The notes: a model not told the origin generated them from the letters alone. A stretch of 64,000 nucleotides of DNA from Aspidiotus rigidus (GCA_035079385.1 JAVHKY010000001.1:6635501-6699500); one strand, 5' to 3'. Counted from the stretch's first letter, positions 44,811-56,395 are shown. Program-made: numbers and translations.

Positions 44811-45477
44811 CAGGGAACCTGTTTTATGAGTCGAATGGGATTTGGTATTGAAAATTCAAGGAAGCCTAGACCTAGATAAAGATAGTATAAAGAAGGCCTA
44901 GACCTACTATAAGCCTATCATAATATAGTTTGAGAATCTAAATTTTTCTCGCTCGAGAGACGAAATTTTTCTAAGTCCCTCTCCTATCATGGCTCGAGAG
45001 TCGAAATTTTTCCAAGTCCCCCTTCTATCATATATAGCTCGAGAGTCGAAATTTTTCTAAGTCCCCCTTCTGTCATATATAGCTCGAGAGTCGAAATTTT
45101 TCTAAGTTCCTCTCCTATCATATATGGCTCGAGGGTCGAAATTTTTCCAAGTCCCCCTCCTACCATATATGGCTCGAGTCGAAATTTTTCTAAGTCCCCC
45201 TTCTATCATCTATAGCTCGAGAGTCGAAATTTTTCTAAGTCCCCCTTCTGTCATATATAGCTCGAGAGTCGAAATTTTTCTAAGTCCCCCTTCTGTCATA
45301 TATAGCTCGAGAGTCGAAATTTTTCTAAGTCCCTCTCCTATCATATATGGCTCGAGGGTCGAAATTTTTCCAAGTTTTTCGCTGGACGGCGCACGGCGGA
45401 CGGCGGACGGCGCACGGCGGACGGCGCACGGCGGACGCCAGATTTCTCAAATAGCCCCCCATAAAACAGGTTCCCTG
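44811..45477. mobile_element. Non-autonomous TIR element with internal satellite monomers
   Basis: Inverted ends CAGGGAACCTGTTTTATGAG (44811-44830) and ATAAAACAGGTTCCCTG (45461-45477). Interior: AAGCCTAGACCTAG motifs, then about nine monomers of the 45-bp satellite in reverse orientation (TCATATATAGCTCGAGAGTC, 44985-45370), then a short GGACGGCGCACGGC tandem. The 40 bp before the left end (ACGACGGCTTCCTTAACGAA onward) also occur at 37440-37495 and 56032-56070, so the true left end may lie there. Confidence 0.85.
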
Positions 45478-45644
45478 TTAAAACATTGAGAGAGTCACTC
45501 CCTCTCTTTAAATTAAATACCAATGACCTATCAATCATGTCAAACATTTGTAGAATAAACAATAAAACTCAGTTTATAAATTCTATCACTACGATATCAC
45601 ATCAACAGATAACAGAGTAAAAATACCTATAATCCAATAAGGAA

Positions 45645-45770
45645 ACCTGAATTTTGTTATAATTTAGGCTAAGAATCATCTAAAACCTACAAAACGTCTC
45701 CAGAAAAACCACTCCCCCTCCCCCTGTACAAACTGCTACGAGGCTATAACAGTTGTTTCTAATAAAAAAG
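45645..45770. repeat. MULE-associated noncoding fragment
   Basis: AAGGAAACCTGAATTTTG, AAAACGTC and CACTCCCCCTCCCCCTG occur in the same order at 27600-27690 (inside the MULE) and 47638-47730. It is a partial, coding-free copy. Confidence 0.5.
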
Positions 45771-45839
45771 AGCTCTACAATCATTTTTTCCCATACCTTA
45801 TTCTTAGCATATTGTTAGTCTAGTATACTGTATATTAGG

Positions 45840-46930
45840 ATGAGTGGTTCAATTCTTCATCACTTCCGATTCCTGGCATCTCTTAAAGCTATCTCGAGCT
45901 GCTATTCCTCTCGTGCACTCATAAACTGCCTTCACGCTATCATATCACAATTTTCTATGCACACTCCACCCCAAAATTCTTCATCTGGGAATCCAGCTAC
46001 AACGAGATCCCGAAAAACTAAAAAAATCGATGTCGAAACGAAAGAAGCAACCAATCACCCAATAGTCAACCCCTCATTCCTTCCCTCACGCTTCAACCAT
46101 TCCAAACGTATTAACAAAATACCTCACTTTTCTAGCTAGAAAATTCGGTAAAAATATAAAGCACCCAAGCCCGGTTTACTCGTTAGTCTAATCTCAAATC
46201 TCACTCAAAAAAGCCAGTCCAAATTGAAAATAATCTTTCCATCTCTTTTGACACCTCAAATCAACTATGAACCACTATTAATTATGTACCCATACATGAA
46301 AAAATGACAAATAAATCAATTATTAATTAAGAGTGAAATCACCCAGGTAGTCTCGCATCAGCACACTTGATGAAGATTAAAAAATTGTACTTAATCATTC
46401 AAACTCAAGGTTTTCACTAAAATCAGTCGAATAACAAATTAAGAAAAATAAAACGTGAACCCACATTTTGGTCCTCATCCCAACGAAATTCAAGGCAAGA
46501 GGAGGTCATTTTAGCTCGGCTGCGAGTAGGCCACACTCGTCTTACTCATACTTATCTTCTCACTAATCTCGCTCCTCCATCATGCCCTCACTGTCTCCAA
46601 GAAAATTTATCAGTTGATCATTTTTTCTCATGCCCCGTCCTGCAACCCACTCGAACCTCCCTAAATATATCTTCCAATATCAATGCAGCACTAAACAACA
46701 ACTCCGAAACCATCGACTCAACCCTAACTTATTTACGCACCACTCAATTCTACAACTTCATATAATTCACCAACAAATTCCGTTCGATCGCCACTCAATT
46801 CCACCAATACGTACCTAATTTAACCTAATTAAAGTAATGTTCTAAAATAAGATTGTAACGCCGAGCTAATAACCCTCGTGCAGTTTATAATGCTCGTAAA
46901 ATAATAATAATAAAAAAAAAAAAAAAAAAA
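45840..46930 (+). pseudogene. I-group non-LTR retrotransposon 3' end (RNase H and C-terminal part)
   Basis: 45870-46060 reads as an RNase H remnant: LASLKAISSCYSSRALINCL, later KIDVETKEATNHPIVNPS (the NEK-D-.AKEAT helix). 46450-46765 reads QEEVILARLRVGHTRLTHTY, LLTNLAPPSCPHCLQENLSV, DHFFSCPVLQPTRTS and ends with a stop at 46765; this is the post-RNase H zinc-binding block typical of I/jockey-type elements. A 3' tail with TAA units and poly(A) ends at about 46931. The 46140-46440 interval is not alignable by eye. It is 5'-truncated and non-functional. Confidence 0.8.
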
Positions 46931-46931
46931 C

Positions 46932-47290
46932 TATCGAGTATGACTAATAATAATGAAAAATAGCTAGAAAAATGAATAAACCCGCCATCGCCACTATCCG
47001 TTCAAAAATAAATTTAACAAAACAAATAAAATTTGACAAAACAAAATTCAACGCTCTAGGGGCTGTGGGAAGCGAGATACAAGTGTACTAAATTTGAACG
47101 AAAAGGTTTCATCGGAAATAAAATCCAATGAACCCTTGGTAAAGAATGAACAAAGAATGAACCTGTCGATTGATGAAAGGTTCTTCACAATACACGTACT
47201 GATAACGAAAGTGGTAAACGTATAGGAAAATCCGCTTCTCCTAACGTAAGCAGCTACTTGCAGCTATTCGTAAGAAGCTACTCGTAATAG
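46932..47290. other. Spacer between retroelement relics, nothing recognised
   Basis: AT-rich single-copy-looking DNA between the poly(A) of the I-type element and the tandem duplication at 47293. Confidence 0.4.
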
Positions 47291-47292
47291 TG

Positions 47293-47640
47293 AAAAATTT
47301 TTCAACAAAAGTAAAAATTTCTCGAGAACTACTCATCCGATCCTCAAAAAAAATGCAGGTGCACATCTTCAAATATAATACTACAATATGGCCGAGTTAC
47401 AAAAAAATCCATCGGGTAGTTTCGGAGGAGTTCCGCGGACAAAAAGGTACTCGAAATACTGCAAAATTTCTCAACAAATTGAACATTTCTCGAGAACTAC
47501 TCATCCGATTTTCAAAAAAATTGCAGGTGCACATCTTCAGATATACTACTACAATATGGCCAAGTTACAAAAAAATCCATTGGGTAGTTTCAGAGGAGTT
47601 CCGCGGACAAAAAAATCTTATATATAAATATATATATAAG
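47293..47640. repeat. Two-copy tandem duplication, ~168-bp unit
   Basis: CTCGAGAACTACTCATCCGA starts near 47321 and again near 47489, followed in both by GCAGGTGCACATCTTCA, ACTACAATATGGCC and GAGGAGTTCCGCGGACAAAA. One diverged unit occurs at about 27470-27590 inside the MULE, also just before ATATATATAAGGAAACCTGA, so the unit belongs to that element's noncoding part. Confidence 0.75.
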
Positions 47641-47775
47641 GAAACCTGAAATTTTTTTTATGCTAGTTGTGATCTAGGACCCCTAAAACGTCGAGAAAGT
47701 TCATTACCCACTCCCCCTGTTGACCTTGCTACGTGTGTAATACCTCACTTTTCTAGTTAGAAAAGTCGGTAAAAC
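47638..47775. repeat. MULE-associated noncoding fragment (third copy)
   Basis: AAGGAAACCTGAAATTTT, GTGATCTAGGACC, CTAAAACGTCGAGAAA, CACTCCCCCTGTTGACC and TGTGTAATACCTCACTTTTC match 27600-27740 in order and orientation. Penelope copy 2 begins abruptly after it, marking the insertion junction. Confidence 0.6.
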
Positions 47776-49337
47776 GCATTGATTCTAGGAGTGAGACTAT
47801 TATCAAGACTCCTGCTCTGAAAAAAGCCCTCCTTGTTCCTAACCCCACCCCCCTCCTCCTCCTCTACGGGCTGCCTAAAGTGCATAAGAACAATACCCCG
47901 ATGCGAACCGTTATTTCTTTCGTCTCCTCCCCCACTTACCTTCTTGCCAAATTCCTTGACCGATGGTTCAAAAATCGCATTGATTTTGAATCTCCTCATT
48001 CGGTTTTGGATTCGGCCCCTTTAACTGATGTCCTGAAGGGTGTAGGTCTTCCTCCGGGAACGACCATCTGCTCTTTTGATGTTGTTGGTTTGTTCCCGAA
48101 TATTCCCAAGGCTGCTACTATCCAGCGGATGGGTGAGCTACTCGTCAGAGCCAACATTCCTCACAATGAGCTTCAGGAATTTTTCGATCTTCTGAATACC
48201 TGCTGGTCCCCTAACTACTGTAAATTTGAAGGGAAATTTTTCGAGTTCCCTGATGAAGTAGGGATCCCTATTGGATCACCTTTAGGCTCTCTTATCTCCG
48301 AAGTTTTCATGTCTAAGTTTGAACTTGACCTTTTTTCCTCGAACCAGGTGTTACTCAATCATATTCACTATTGGCACAGGTACGTTGATGACGTTCTATG
48401 TACCTGGACTGGTCACCCAGATCTCCTTGATGAGTTTCTGAGGTATCTCAATTCCTGGTACCCTTCCATCAAATTTACGTTGGAAATAGGGGTATTTTCC
48501 ATTAACTTTTTGGATTTATCGATCTCTATTGTAGACGGTATCCATGAGTTTGGAATTTACAGGAAAGATACTACGACCGATGTTTTAGTCCACGGTGGTT
48601 CGTTCGGTCCTGTTGCTCACAAGATGGCTGCATTTCATAGCCTAGTTCACAGACTGACTCGTATTCCGTTGAGTCAGTCTGCTTTTAAGAAAGAAGTACT
48701 CACAATAAAACACCTGGCTAGAGTGAATGGGGTCAATGTCAACGTTGACGTGATGGTTCGGAGGAAAGTTACAAGGAGCATTCTTGATTCCACCACCTCC
48801 CTCCCCCGAGACATGATCCGTGATCGCCGGTTGCGTTGGATCAGTCTCCCTTTTCTGGGGAAGTTCTCCCTCCAATTGGGTCGGGCCGTCCGCCCGTTTG
48901 GCTTCAGACCCGCGTTCTACAACCCTACAACAGTTAAGGGGTTGTTTGTGAGACTGAAGGACCCCATACCCATTGATGAGAGGAGTCGTGTTTATAAGTT
49001 GGAATGTGGGGATTGTGGAGGCTTTTATATTGGTGAGACCAGCCGCCAAATGAAAGTTAGAGTAGCTGAGCACCTGAAGTCTTGGGAGAAGGGACGCTTA
49101 GGGGAGTCAGCTTTTGCTGATCATTTGATAAACAGTGGCCACAGCTTCCGTGAGGGATCCGAAAAGCTCCTCCATAAGGAGAATTCGTACCGAAAGCGCA
49201 TCGCCCTCGAGTACATAGAGATAATGCGTCATCGCAACACTGACGGTATCACTGTACTCAACTCGTTCATTCCGGAGGATGGCTTAATCGAACTGGTCTA
49301 TGATTCACACCATGATTTCTCGTTTAGCCAATCTTAA
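47776..49337 (+). pseudogene. Penelope-like retroelement copy 2, RT plus GIY-YIG, 5'-truncated
   Basis: One open frame (upstream of the first ATG it continues to about 47800) encodes: LYGLPKVHKNNTPMRTVISF, FDVVGLFPNIPK (motif A), PHNELQEFFDLLNTCWSPNY, IPIGSPLGSLISEVFM (motif B), RYVDDVLCTW (catalytic YVDD), INFLDLSI, then the linker VNVDVMVRRKVTRSIL and a GIY-YIG endonuclease (LECGDCGGFYIGETSRQ, AEHLKSW, GESAFADHLINSGHSF, ending EDGLIELVYDSHHDF). The catalytic residues visible look intact, but the N-terminal region present in copy 1 is missing, so it is probably dead-on-arrival. Best preserved retroelement in the window. Confidence 0.92.
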
Positions 49338-49382
49338 TACATTGTTCTTCTCCTCCGTTCGTCAGTTGCTTTCATTTCAGGC

Positions 49383-49413
49383 TTGAAGATGGTTTATTAA
49401 CCGAAAGCGCTCG
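49383..49413 (+). other. Conserved hairpin after Penelope copy 2 (hammerhead-like segment)
   Basis: TTGAAGAT, stem GGTT/AACC with loop TATT, then GAAAGCGCTCGTC. See 44601-44630 for the covarying partner. The upstream TTGAAGA resembles, but does not equal, the hammerhead core CTGATGA. Confidence 0.45.
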
Positions 49414-49442
49414 TCGTTTTGTATTTTCTGCGGTTTGCAAGG

Positions 49443-49500
49443 TTTACTCTCCATTCGGAGTATTCGTCTTTTTCGCGTATATCTCACGAACACTTGACCT
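49443..49500 (+). repeat. Penelope terminal segment, copy 2
   Basis: TTACTCTCCATTCGGAGTAT then TCGTCTTTTTCGCG, followed by ATATCTCACGAACA. It is the inverse of 42846-42878, and ATATCTCACGAACA occurs at 42788 as well, so the same terminal sequence bounds the 42.8-49.5 kb interval in opposite orientations. Confidence 0.7.
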
Positions 49501-50168
49501 AATAGAATCCTAGACTAAAATATTTCAAGATGACTGATAAAATATGAAAGACATGAAATATGATCTTCATTTATTTGGCTATGCCAGAAATTTTTTTGAT
49601 TGTGAGCCTATCTTTTTAATACCCAACCGGATCATGTTCTCGGCATTGCCATAGAATTTCGTTCTCAAATAATTTCCCTTTACTCCAAATAAGAAGGGCT
49701 GGGATTCATGGAACGGATGGCGCAAATTCTAGTCTTTCTTGTCGGAAGATGATTCCTTTTTTTTTCAGTCTTCTTAATGCGTTTATTAATCACCTCTACA
49801 CCCTACAATCATGTACATGTCCAGAGCACCACATAGTTTTTGTCCGAAATATGAAGTCTCATAGTTCTTTAACGGAATCCTCCCCCACGCTCAAAATTAT
49901 CGAAAAGTTATATGAACGGATTTGTTCAAATATCCGTTCATATAATGCAATAAGAATAGCGCAAAAAACAAAAGAAAAATTATTTTGCAATTGTTTTATA
50001 CGTAATGAAGAAGCCTAGACATTATTTAAAATATGCAATGTACCTCTATAACATCGAGCTCGTGATCCTCTGTGAAGTGGTATAGAGCTCGTTAAAAAAA
50101 CGAAATGAATAAATAATTAAAAGATAGGTACTAGCTTACATCACTGATTCTAGAACTGAAATTGAAGT
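49501..50168. other. Intergenic, no gene recognised
   Basis: AT-rich. A fragment GACATGAAATATGATCTTCA with TTATTTGGCTATGCCAGAAA resembles sequence near 3270-3300 and 3855. The frame 49749-50018 has no recognisable domain. Confidence 0.4.
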
Positions 50169-53100
50169 CTATTTGTAACTTAAGATATCAATACATGTTC
50201 CATTCATGCATTGTAAATCATCTGGACAATGTGAGGGAGAACTGCATCCAGCCTGCAAAAGTATAAGAAGGAAATCAGTACAAAAACTAAATTCTAACTT
50301 CTGATGATTGGTAGATATATTTGTTTTAGCAACTTTTAATTTAGGTACTTATCGAAAGTAATGTTCTACACTCAGCACAGTGGCCCTGGGGGGTGGAAGA
50401 GCTGTGAAGTTTCTTCACGTTTTAGAGTAGGTACATAAAAAAATTTCTGATTTCTTTCTGTGCAGTAACGCTTTTTTTGTTCCTTCTCCTCAAAAACTAC
50501 TGGATAAATTTCTTTTGAACTTGGGTACAACTGAATAAGTGAAAGGATGAGTGGTTTTTGAGTAATCCTCAGTAAAAGGAAATTTCAATTCATACAAAGG
50601 GGACTTGAATAAATTCTGTCTTGGGGGGACAAAGCGCCACTTTGGGGTTTGTTAGGTAGAGTTATTCTAAGCCCAAAAAACCATGATAGACATTTCAGAA
50701 GCGTAGCTATCTAAAATGGTGGTCATTTCAAGATGGCGAACCTGGGTTGTACGGAAAACCCTTATATCTCACGTAGGAATTGTTGGATTTAATTTTTTTT
50801 TTTTAATGAAAGATCATACCAAGAGCTACAATTTTGGTTCTCAACGATTTTTGCCTATCCACCACTTTTCAGGTGCCCTTTTTGAATAGGTATAAAATGT
50901 GATCAAGAAAATTACGTTTTTTTAATAGATAAACGCAATTAAGCACAGATAAACGTATTTAAAGCAAAAATACACATTTTGAAAAATCTCACGCGAGATA
51001 AGAGGGGGGAGGGGGGGGGTCGAAAAATCACAAAAATCGCCCCACGTAATTTATGGACGCCCCCTTATATCGCAGCAATTGTTCATATATCAATCTTATG
51101 ACTCTAGGACTTAATATCTGTGGAATGCCAGTCTTACTAAGTAGCACCAAAGACTGAATCATAAATCCTATGCTAGGGCGGCCCTACCTCAGATAAGGTG
51201 GTAGGGTGAAGGCTCTTCCAGTTGTTTGGACAAAGCAATGGTATTTTGGCTCAGTACCCGTATTCGGGTACTCGTTGTTCATTTGTAGTTGGACTAGCAA
51301 CCAGCCAAAGTGGTTTTGTGTGGTCCCTGTTCGAGGAGAAAGAAATTTGTGACATATTAGCTAAAGAAGGTCGCGGTTAGAAGTATTTCATGCGTTGATA
51401 ACTGGACACAGTTGATGATGGGCTCAAGAAAAGGAGCCTGTGCTTGTTCATAATTTTCCAGCTGATTGGAAATTTTCGAATAGAGTTAGAGTTGTCGAAT
51501 ATCAGCCTGTTCACTTCGCAGCCCTGTAGTTGAGCTTTTCATTGAACAACATACAGAAATCGCGAGATATTTGCGATTGTATGCAAGACTCTCTGTTTGA
51601 CAGATAGGTCAAAATGCGAAAAAAAAAACAAAAAAAACAGCATATGCATACTCGGTCAACAAGCAAATAACAGTTGACCAAATACGAAATTCTTCTTCAG
51701 TGTATGCAGCTAAACTAAACGCCATACTACGAGTAGTTCGTTTATTCCACATTGCTCAACTTCAACCTCAAAACAGTTATATTCTCCTAATCAATTCGAT
51801 CTCATCTCTTCAAATTCTTTCCGATCCGTTTTCAACTTAGGTATCCCAAAAAACAACATATTCACGTATCTCTTCTGTCTATCGATTCAATAAGGTCTCA
51901 CCTCACTTTCGTCTGAATACCGGGTCACATTAACTTTCCACCTCAGGATACAGTACATGGAGGGGTTAAATAACTGACCCTATTCGCATATAAAGCGATC
52001 TGTAGTGGCGCTGTTATCGATGTCGAGAAGGTGATCATGGCGTTTTTCACCATAAGACGGCACGTTAATAAAATCGACTATACCTTCTCAAAATATTATT
52101 TTTTCTGAAAAATGTATGGAACGAAAATTGCAGTCCTCTTAATTTCCTGTCGAGTGAATATAATTTCAAATATCTCGGATGAATTTTTCAAGATCATCAC
52201 CTTTTCGCAAGCTTCCGCCAATGACCGTCACAGAAAATGTAGAGAGCGCTTTCTTTGATTTTATTCGCGAATGAAAATTTACTACTCAACTATAAATATT
52301 AAATGGTTGTACTCGAAAGAGTAACGTATCACAAAGGAAACCACACGAAATTAGCAGCCGCGAGCGCTTCCGGTTAAATAACTATCTTCTAAGCGTAAGT
52401 GAACGGAAGCGAAACTTTGAGCATTGATGGAAAAAATATTGGGAAAATGAACGAATTCACCCAGCTTTTCAGAGTTAGAACCGCCGACACTTCGGGACTC
52501 AATCCGGACTTTACCTTCTTTTACACCCGACACTACGGGACTCAATTCGGATATTATTCTACCACCGCCCCGAAAACTCGGGACTCAATTCGGTTATGTA
52601 CCCCCGACACTTTGGGACTCAATTCGGCTATCAAAAACAGGTACCCCCCGCTCCCGGGACTCAATTCGGTTACGACCCTTATAATAATATGTACCAAATT
52701 GAACTGTCGAGCTAATGACCCATTTGAGTAGTCAAAAAGCTCGTTAAAATAAAAAGGGGAACAAATTTGATCGTTTTTGCGAGCTGTAGGTCTACCTAAA
52801 AAAATATTTTTAAATTTCACCCTTTTCTCGAGCTACATTTCAAAAAGTTTTCGAAATTCCAAAATATTTTCGGACTTGATCGTTCTCGTGAATCCAAGAA
52901 TATGCTCAAATTTTACAGTTTCCTCGACCTAGCACTTGAAAAAAATTTTCAAGCCCTAAAATATTCTTGGAAATGATTGTTTTTCAAGCAGTTGAGCTAC
53001 ACAATTTTGAAAAATTTTCCAAGTCGTAAAACATGTACAAGCATTTCAAAAAATATTCCAAGTCCGAAAATATTTTCGAATTTGATCATACTCAGGCTAC

Positions 53101-54234
53101 ATCTCAAAACATAATTGAGTCCACAAATATGCTCAATTTTCTTCTCGTATCTAGGTATATTATTTTTTGAATTTCACCATTTTTTCGAGCTACATTTCAA
53201 GAAATTTTTCAAGTTTCAAAATATTTACATCTCAAAAATATTTAAATTTAGGAAATGCGAGTATTCTCGGACTTAGATTGTTTTCTCGAGCTACATCTCA
53301 AAAATATTCAATTTCGTCTTAAAAACAAGAAAATAAAAATAACACAATTTAAGGAATTAATTTTTTTTAAATCATTCTTCAAGAACGAGAATATTCTATC
53401 CTAAAAGTATTTGAATGCCGTTATTCATTTTTTGTTCTTGCTTCCGCCTTATTCTCTACAATATGGTAATCTCAAAACTTTTGGCTACCGCGGCTTCTTG
53501 CGAAGCGTGATACACCTTTCCGTCAGCGTTTGATGTCTTCGTAACAAGTCGCAGCGGTTAAACGTTAATATTGCAGACAATAATGAGATAATTGCAAAAA
53601 ACGACGTTAAATTACGCGAAAAATTTTTTTCTATACGGATATTCTCGTTCTTCCATATATTATCAAAAAATTTCAATCTTTTGTGTAGGTAATGTTAAGG
53701 GGAAACAATGAACAAGACTCAATACGAAATTTAATTGAAATGTAAATGAGATTTATTTTCATTCTTAAGATTACTTATTTTTGGTATCATCTCAACATTA
53801 ATGTTTTGTAATAGACTATATACTTTTTCTCTCTTCTTGATGACTTAAAATTTTTCACCTATCGAAAACCGACGTAATATTAAAAAATTCGCGTAAAGGT
53901 GTGTGGAGTTCTAAAATGAGGCATGTAAAAAAAATTTTCCTGTCGATGAGAAGAAAAATAAATTTTTTAAGCGCAAAAAAATTATAAAAGGCTAATGAGT
54001 GCAATTTTCTAGACTCAAAGGCGTACTCAAGTGCCAAAAATTTCATGAATATATAGCCATTTCTCTTTGTTCCTGACAATTTTATTTTTCAAAAAGTGCA
54101 AAAAAAATTCAATTTAATTTACGGGTAAAATGACGGAGCTTGAAGTAAATACTTACCACGCCAAGTTCAGTGAACATACTAATAAGAGCAAGAAGAAACA
54201 GAATGTAAAAAAACAGGATACCCATACTCATCAT
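50169..54234 (-). CDS. Predicted small secreted four-cysteine peptide (two exons)
   Basis: Not a family I recognise. Exon 1 (54157-54234) encodes 26 residues beginning MMSMGILFFYILFLLALISM, a typical signal peptide, and ends GTG at a strong donor GTAAGT in phase 0. Exon 2 (50169-50252) follows an acceptor with a good pyrimidine tract (TTTCCTTCTTATACTTTTGC AG) in phase 0 and encodes 27 residues before TAG, with four cysteines spaced C-x5-C-x5-C-x4-C (ending CMNGTCID). Total 53 codons. The pattern suggests a disulfide-stabilised extracellular peptide; effector, antimicrobial or inhibitor roles are all open. The 3.9-kb intron could hide further exons, and pairing of the two exons is inferred from phase, strand and content, not from transcripts. 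Confidence 0.45.
50253..52480. other. Intron/intergenic stretch, no gene recognised
   Basis: Contains G/C-rich patches near 50380 (GTGGCCCTGGGGGGTGG), 50620 and 51005 (GGGGGGAGGGGGGGGG) that look like repeat debris, otherwise AT-rich. No frame with a domain was found on either strand. Confidence 0.4.
52485..52680. repeat. Five spaced GGGACTCAATTCGG repeats
   Basis: GGGACTCAATCCGG/GGGACTCAATTCGG recurs five times, starting near 52496, 52539, 52582, 52614 and 52658, with CCGACACT-like sequence before most copies. Spacing is 32-44 bp, so it is an imperfect minisatellite rather than a strict tandem. Confidence 0.75.
52740..53420. repeat. Degenerate minisatellite, CGAGCTACATTTCAAAAA motif
   Basis: CGAGCTACATTTCAA and AAAATATTTTCGGACTTGAT-like segments recur irregularly (about 52817, 53040, 53186, 53288). 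Units are strongly diverged. No coding potential seen. Confidence 0.5.
53421..54156. other. AT-rich stretch, nothing recognised
   Basis: Lies inside the proposed intron of the secreted-peptide gene. Small frames at 53485-53676 (-) and 53855-54079 (-) are Phe/Lys/Ile-rich and read as chance. Confidence 0.4.
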
Positions 54235-56030
54235 TATGGCAAAACGTACTGAAAAAGTTTTACAGGCAGAATGCTTTCTTGTATTAGAAAGAGGCTTGAT
54301 ACTTCTACGAGCTGGGAACTATAACCGTGAGTCAAATGATGAAGAATGGGAATCACCATTCTCCTTTTATACCAAAAAATTAGTCTGTTTTGCGATGCAC
54401 GATATTGTATGTATGAAGTGTGAATAACCCAGATAAGTAAGAAAATAATTCTCCTGAACAAATATTGTATCCTCAGATACAAACATCGTCGCTTGCGAAA
54501 ATATTCTAATGCTGTTCCAAACCTGTAAGTACTTTGTAGAAAATTTTTGTTTTACAGTATAAAAAAATAAAGTCTTCGTTTGATAAAAACCAGACTTGCT
54601 TCGCATAAAATCCTTTTCGCGATCCGAGAAAAAGTTGTGGATAGGAACAGATAATAATTGAAAAATTTGCCGAAAACTTACGAGCCTTTACGAACTTTTC
54701 AATTTTACCTGTAGTATCTTTGTATATCCCGTAACAAAAAGGAAACCATTGATCGTAGTTGTCGACACTCAATCAAATATTTTCTTCGAATACGATCGTT
54801 GGAAGACTTCAAACAGCTTTTATGTACTTGACAGAGCTTCAGCAGACGTTCATCGCGATTTTAGTACAAACATTTCTGTTGAGATCGGAAAAAAAAACAT
54901 ACCTAGGTACCGTACATAGAGAATCGTACGAGGTACCTACTTCAGAAATGGGTGGGCTTCGGGGTTTTGGTACAAAAAGACTCGAGTCCAATCGCCCAAC
55001 AACTTTTTTCCCCGACGGACTCTTTACCTGAATATTTTTCTCTCGAAGCCATTTCCTCGACACCCACTTCCCCGACTGTGCAACTCCCGACAAATTTGTT
55101 TCTTTTTTGCACTCCCGATAGAGATATTCAATATCGATAAATTTTAGATTCTTCTTAAAAAGATATGGAAAAGTGACAATTTTCTCGAAAATTGGAAATT
55201 TTACGAAGTACTTAGCTGTTGAAACTCTGAATGAACTCAAATAATCTTAAAATCATTAGAAGAAAAAAAAAAAAACCTCCGATACAGTTACGACTGCATA
55301 TGACGGTCAACTTGAAAACTCCATGAATGAATAAGAGATTCAATTTAGTCAAGTGCAATGCCTGACTAAGTTCGAAATTCGAATTTCTAAAATAAAGACT
55401 TTGACGTATTCTGTATGCCAGTTTATACTTTGAAACATTGGACAGATGTGAAGCCGTTTTCGTAACCGAACAACTTCAACTTCCTAGCTCTATTTGAACT
55501 TGACCTTGTGAGGAAACATCTCACCAACGAGGCTTTCGCTCTCAAAAACGAAGTCAATTTCAGTGTCGATAAGGCCATGTATAAGAAATTCCGTCGAGCT
55601 TCTTTTTCTCGATCGTCACCTCTCCGGTCCTTCTCAACACGGAACAGAGGAATTGCTATCTTCGCCTGTCGTATCCAGATAGACCTTCAGACAATATTCG
55701 AAAATTTTCGTTGTTCTAGGCAGAAGGATATGAATTTAGGGAGGAGTCAAAAAATTTGTTTTCTTCGCTTACCATGGAGAGAATTGCTCTAAACTTGACC
55801 TTCTCGCAAGGGAAGAGAATTAGGTTAATCTAGATTCTCCCGCTCATCGTCACAACCCGAATGTTTGAAGTCTTTCCTTGTCCAGATTTGACAATGGAAG
55901 AAGAGTTTTTTGGTACATTCGTATTTTCCGCTCATCACAACTAGAATATCTGGACTCTCGCTCTCTTTGATCTTGACCAGAGGAAGAGCTGATTTCTTTC
56001 CGCAAGCATGCTGTAGGAAACGAGCTTCTT
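54235..56030. other. Upstream of the secreted-peptide exon, no gene recognised
   Basis: The longest frame (54839-55240, minus, 133 codons) has no family resemblance I can name. 55400-55990 is less AT-rich and has several loosely similar CTTGACCTT/CTCGCTCTC motifs. The promoter of the secreted-peptide gene should lie just right of 54234, but I see no diagnostic element. Confidence 0.4.
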
Positions 56031-56070
56031 ACAAAACGACGGCTTCCTTAACGAAGTTAAACGAGAAACT

Positions 56071-56395
56071 CAGGGAACCTGTTTCATGAGTCAAATAGGT
56101 TTTGGTATTGAGAATTTGAGGAAGCCTCCTGGTATAAAGCTAGTATAAAGGAGGCCTAGACCTACTATAAGCTTAGTATAATATAGTTCGAGAGTTTAAA
56201 TTTTTTTTTTGACTCTCAAGCTATACATGATAGGAGGGGGACTTGTAAAAATTTTGACTTTCGATAGAAGGATGACTTGAGAAAATTTCATCCTCCAAGC
56301 TTTATACAATAGAAGTCAAAATTTTTCCAAGTTTTTCGCCGGACGGCGCACGGCAAATTTCTCAACAAAAATCCCCTTCAAAACAGGTTCCTTGT
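56071..56395. mobile_element. Non-autonomous TIR element, GGGAACCTGTTTTA family
   Basis: CAGGGAACCTGTTTCATGAG (56071-56090) and TTCAAAACAGGTTCCTTG (ending 56395). The interior is in family order: GTATAAAGGAGGCCTAGACC, one or two satellite monomers (GAGGGGGACTTGTAAAAATT), and the CAAGTTTTTCGCCGGACGGC block. The extended left flank ACGACGGCTTCCTTAACGAA is at 56036. Confidence 0.8.

Noticed and set aside
54839..55240. 133-codon minus-strand frame
   Set aside because: No recognisable domain, and I saw no supporting splice or start context.
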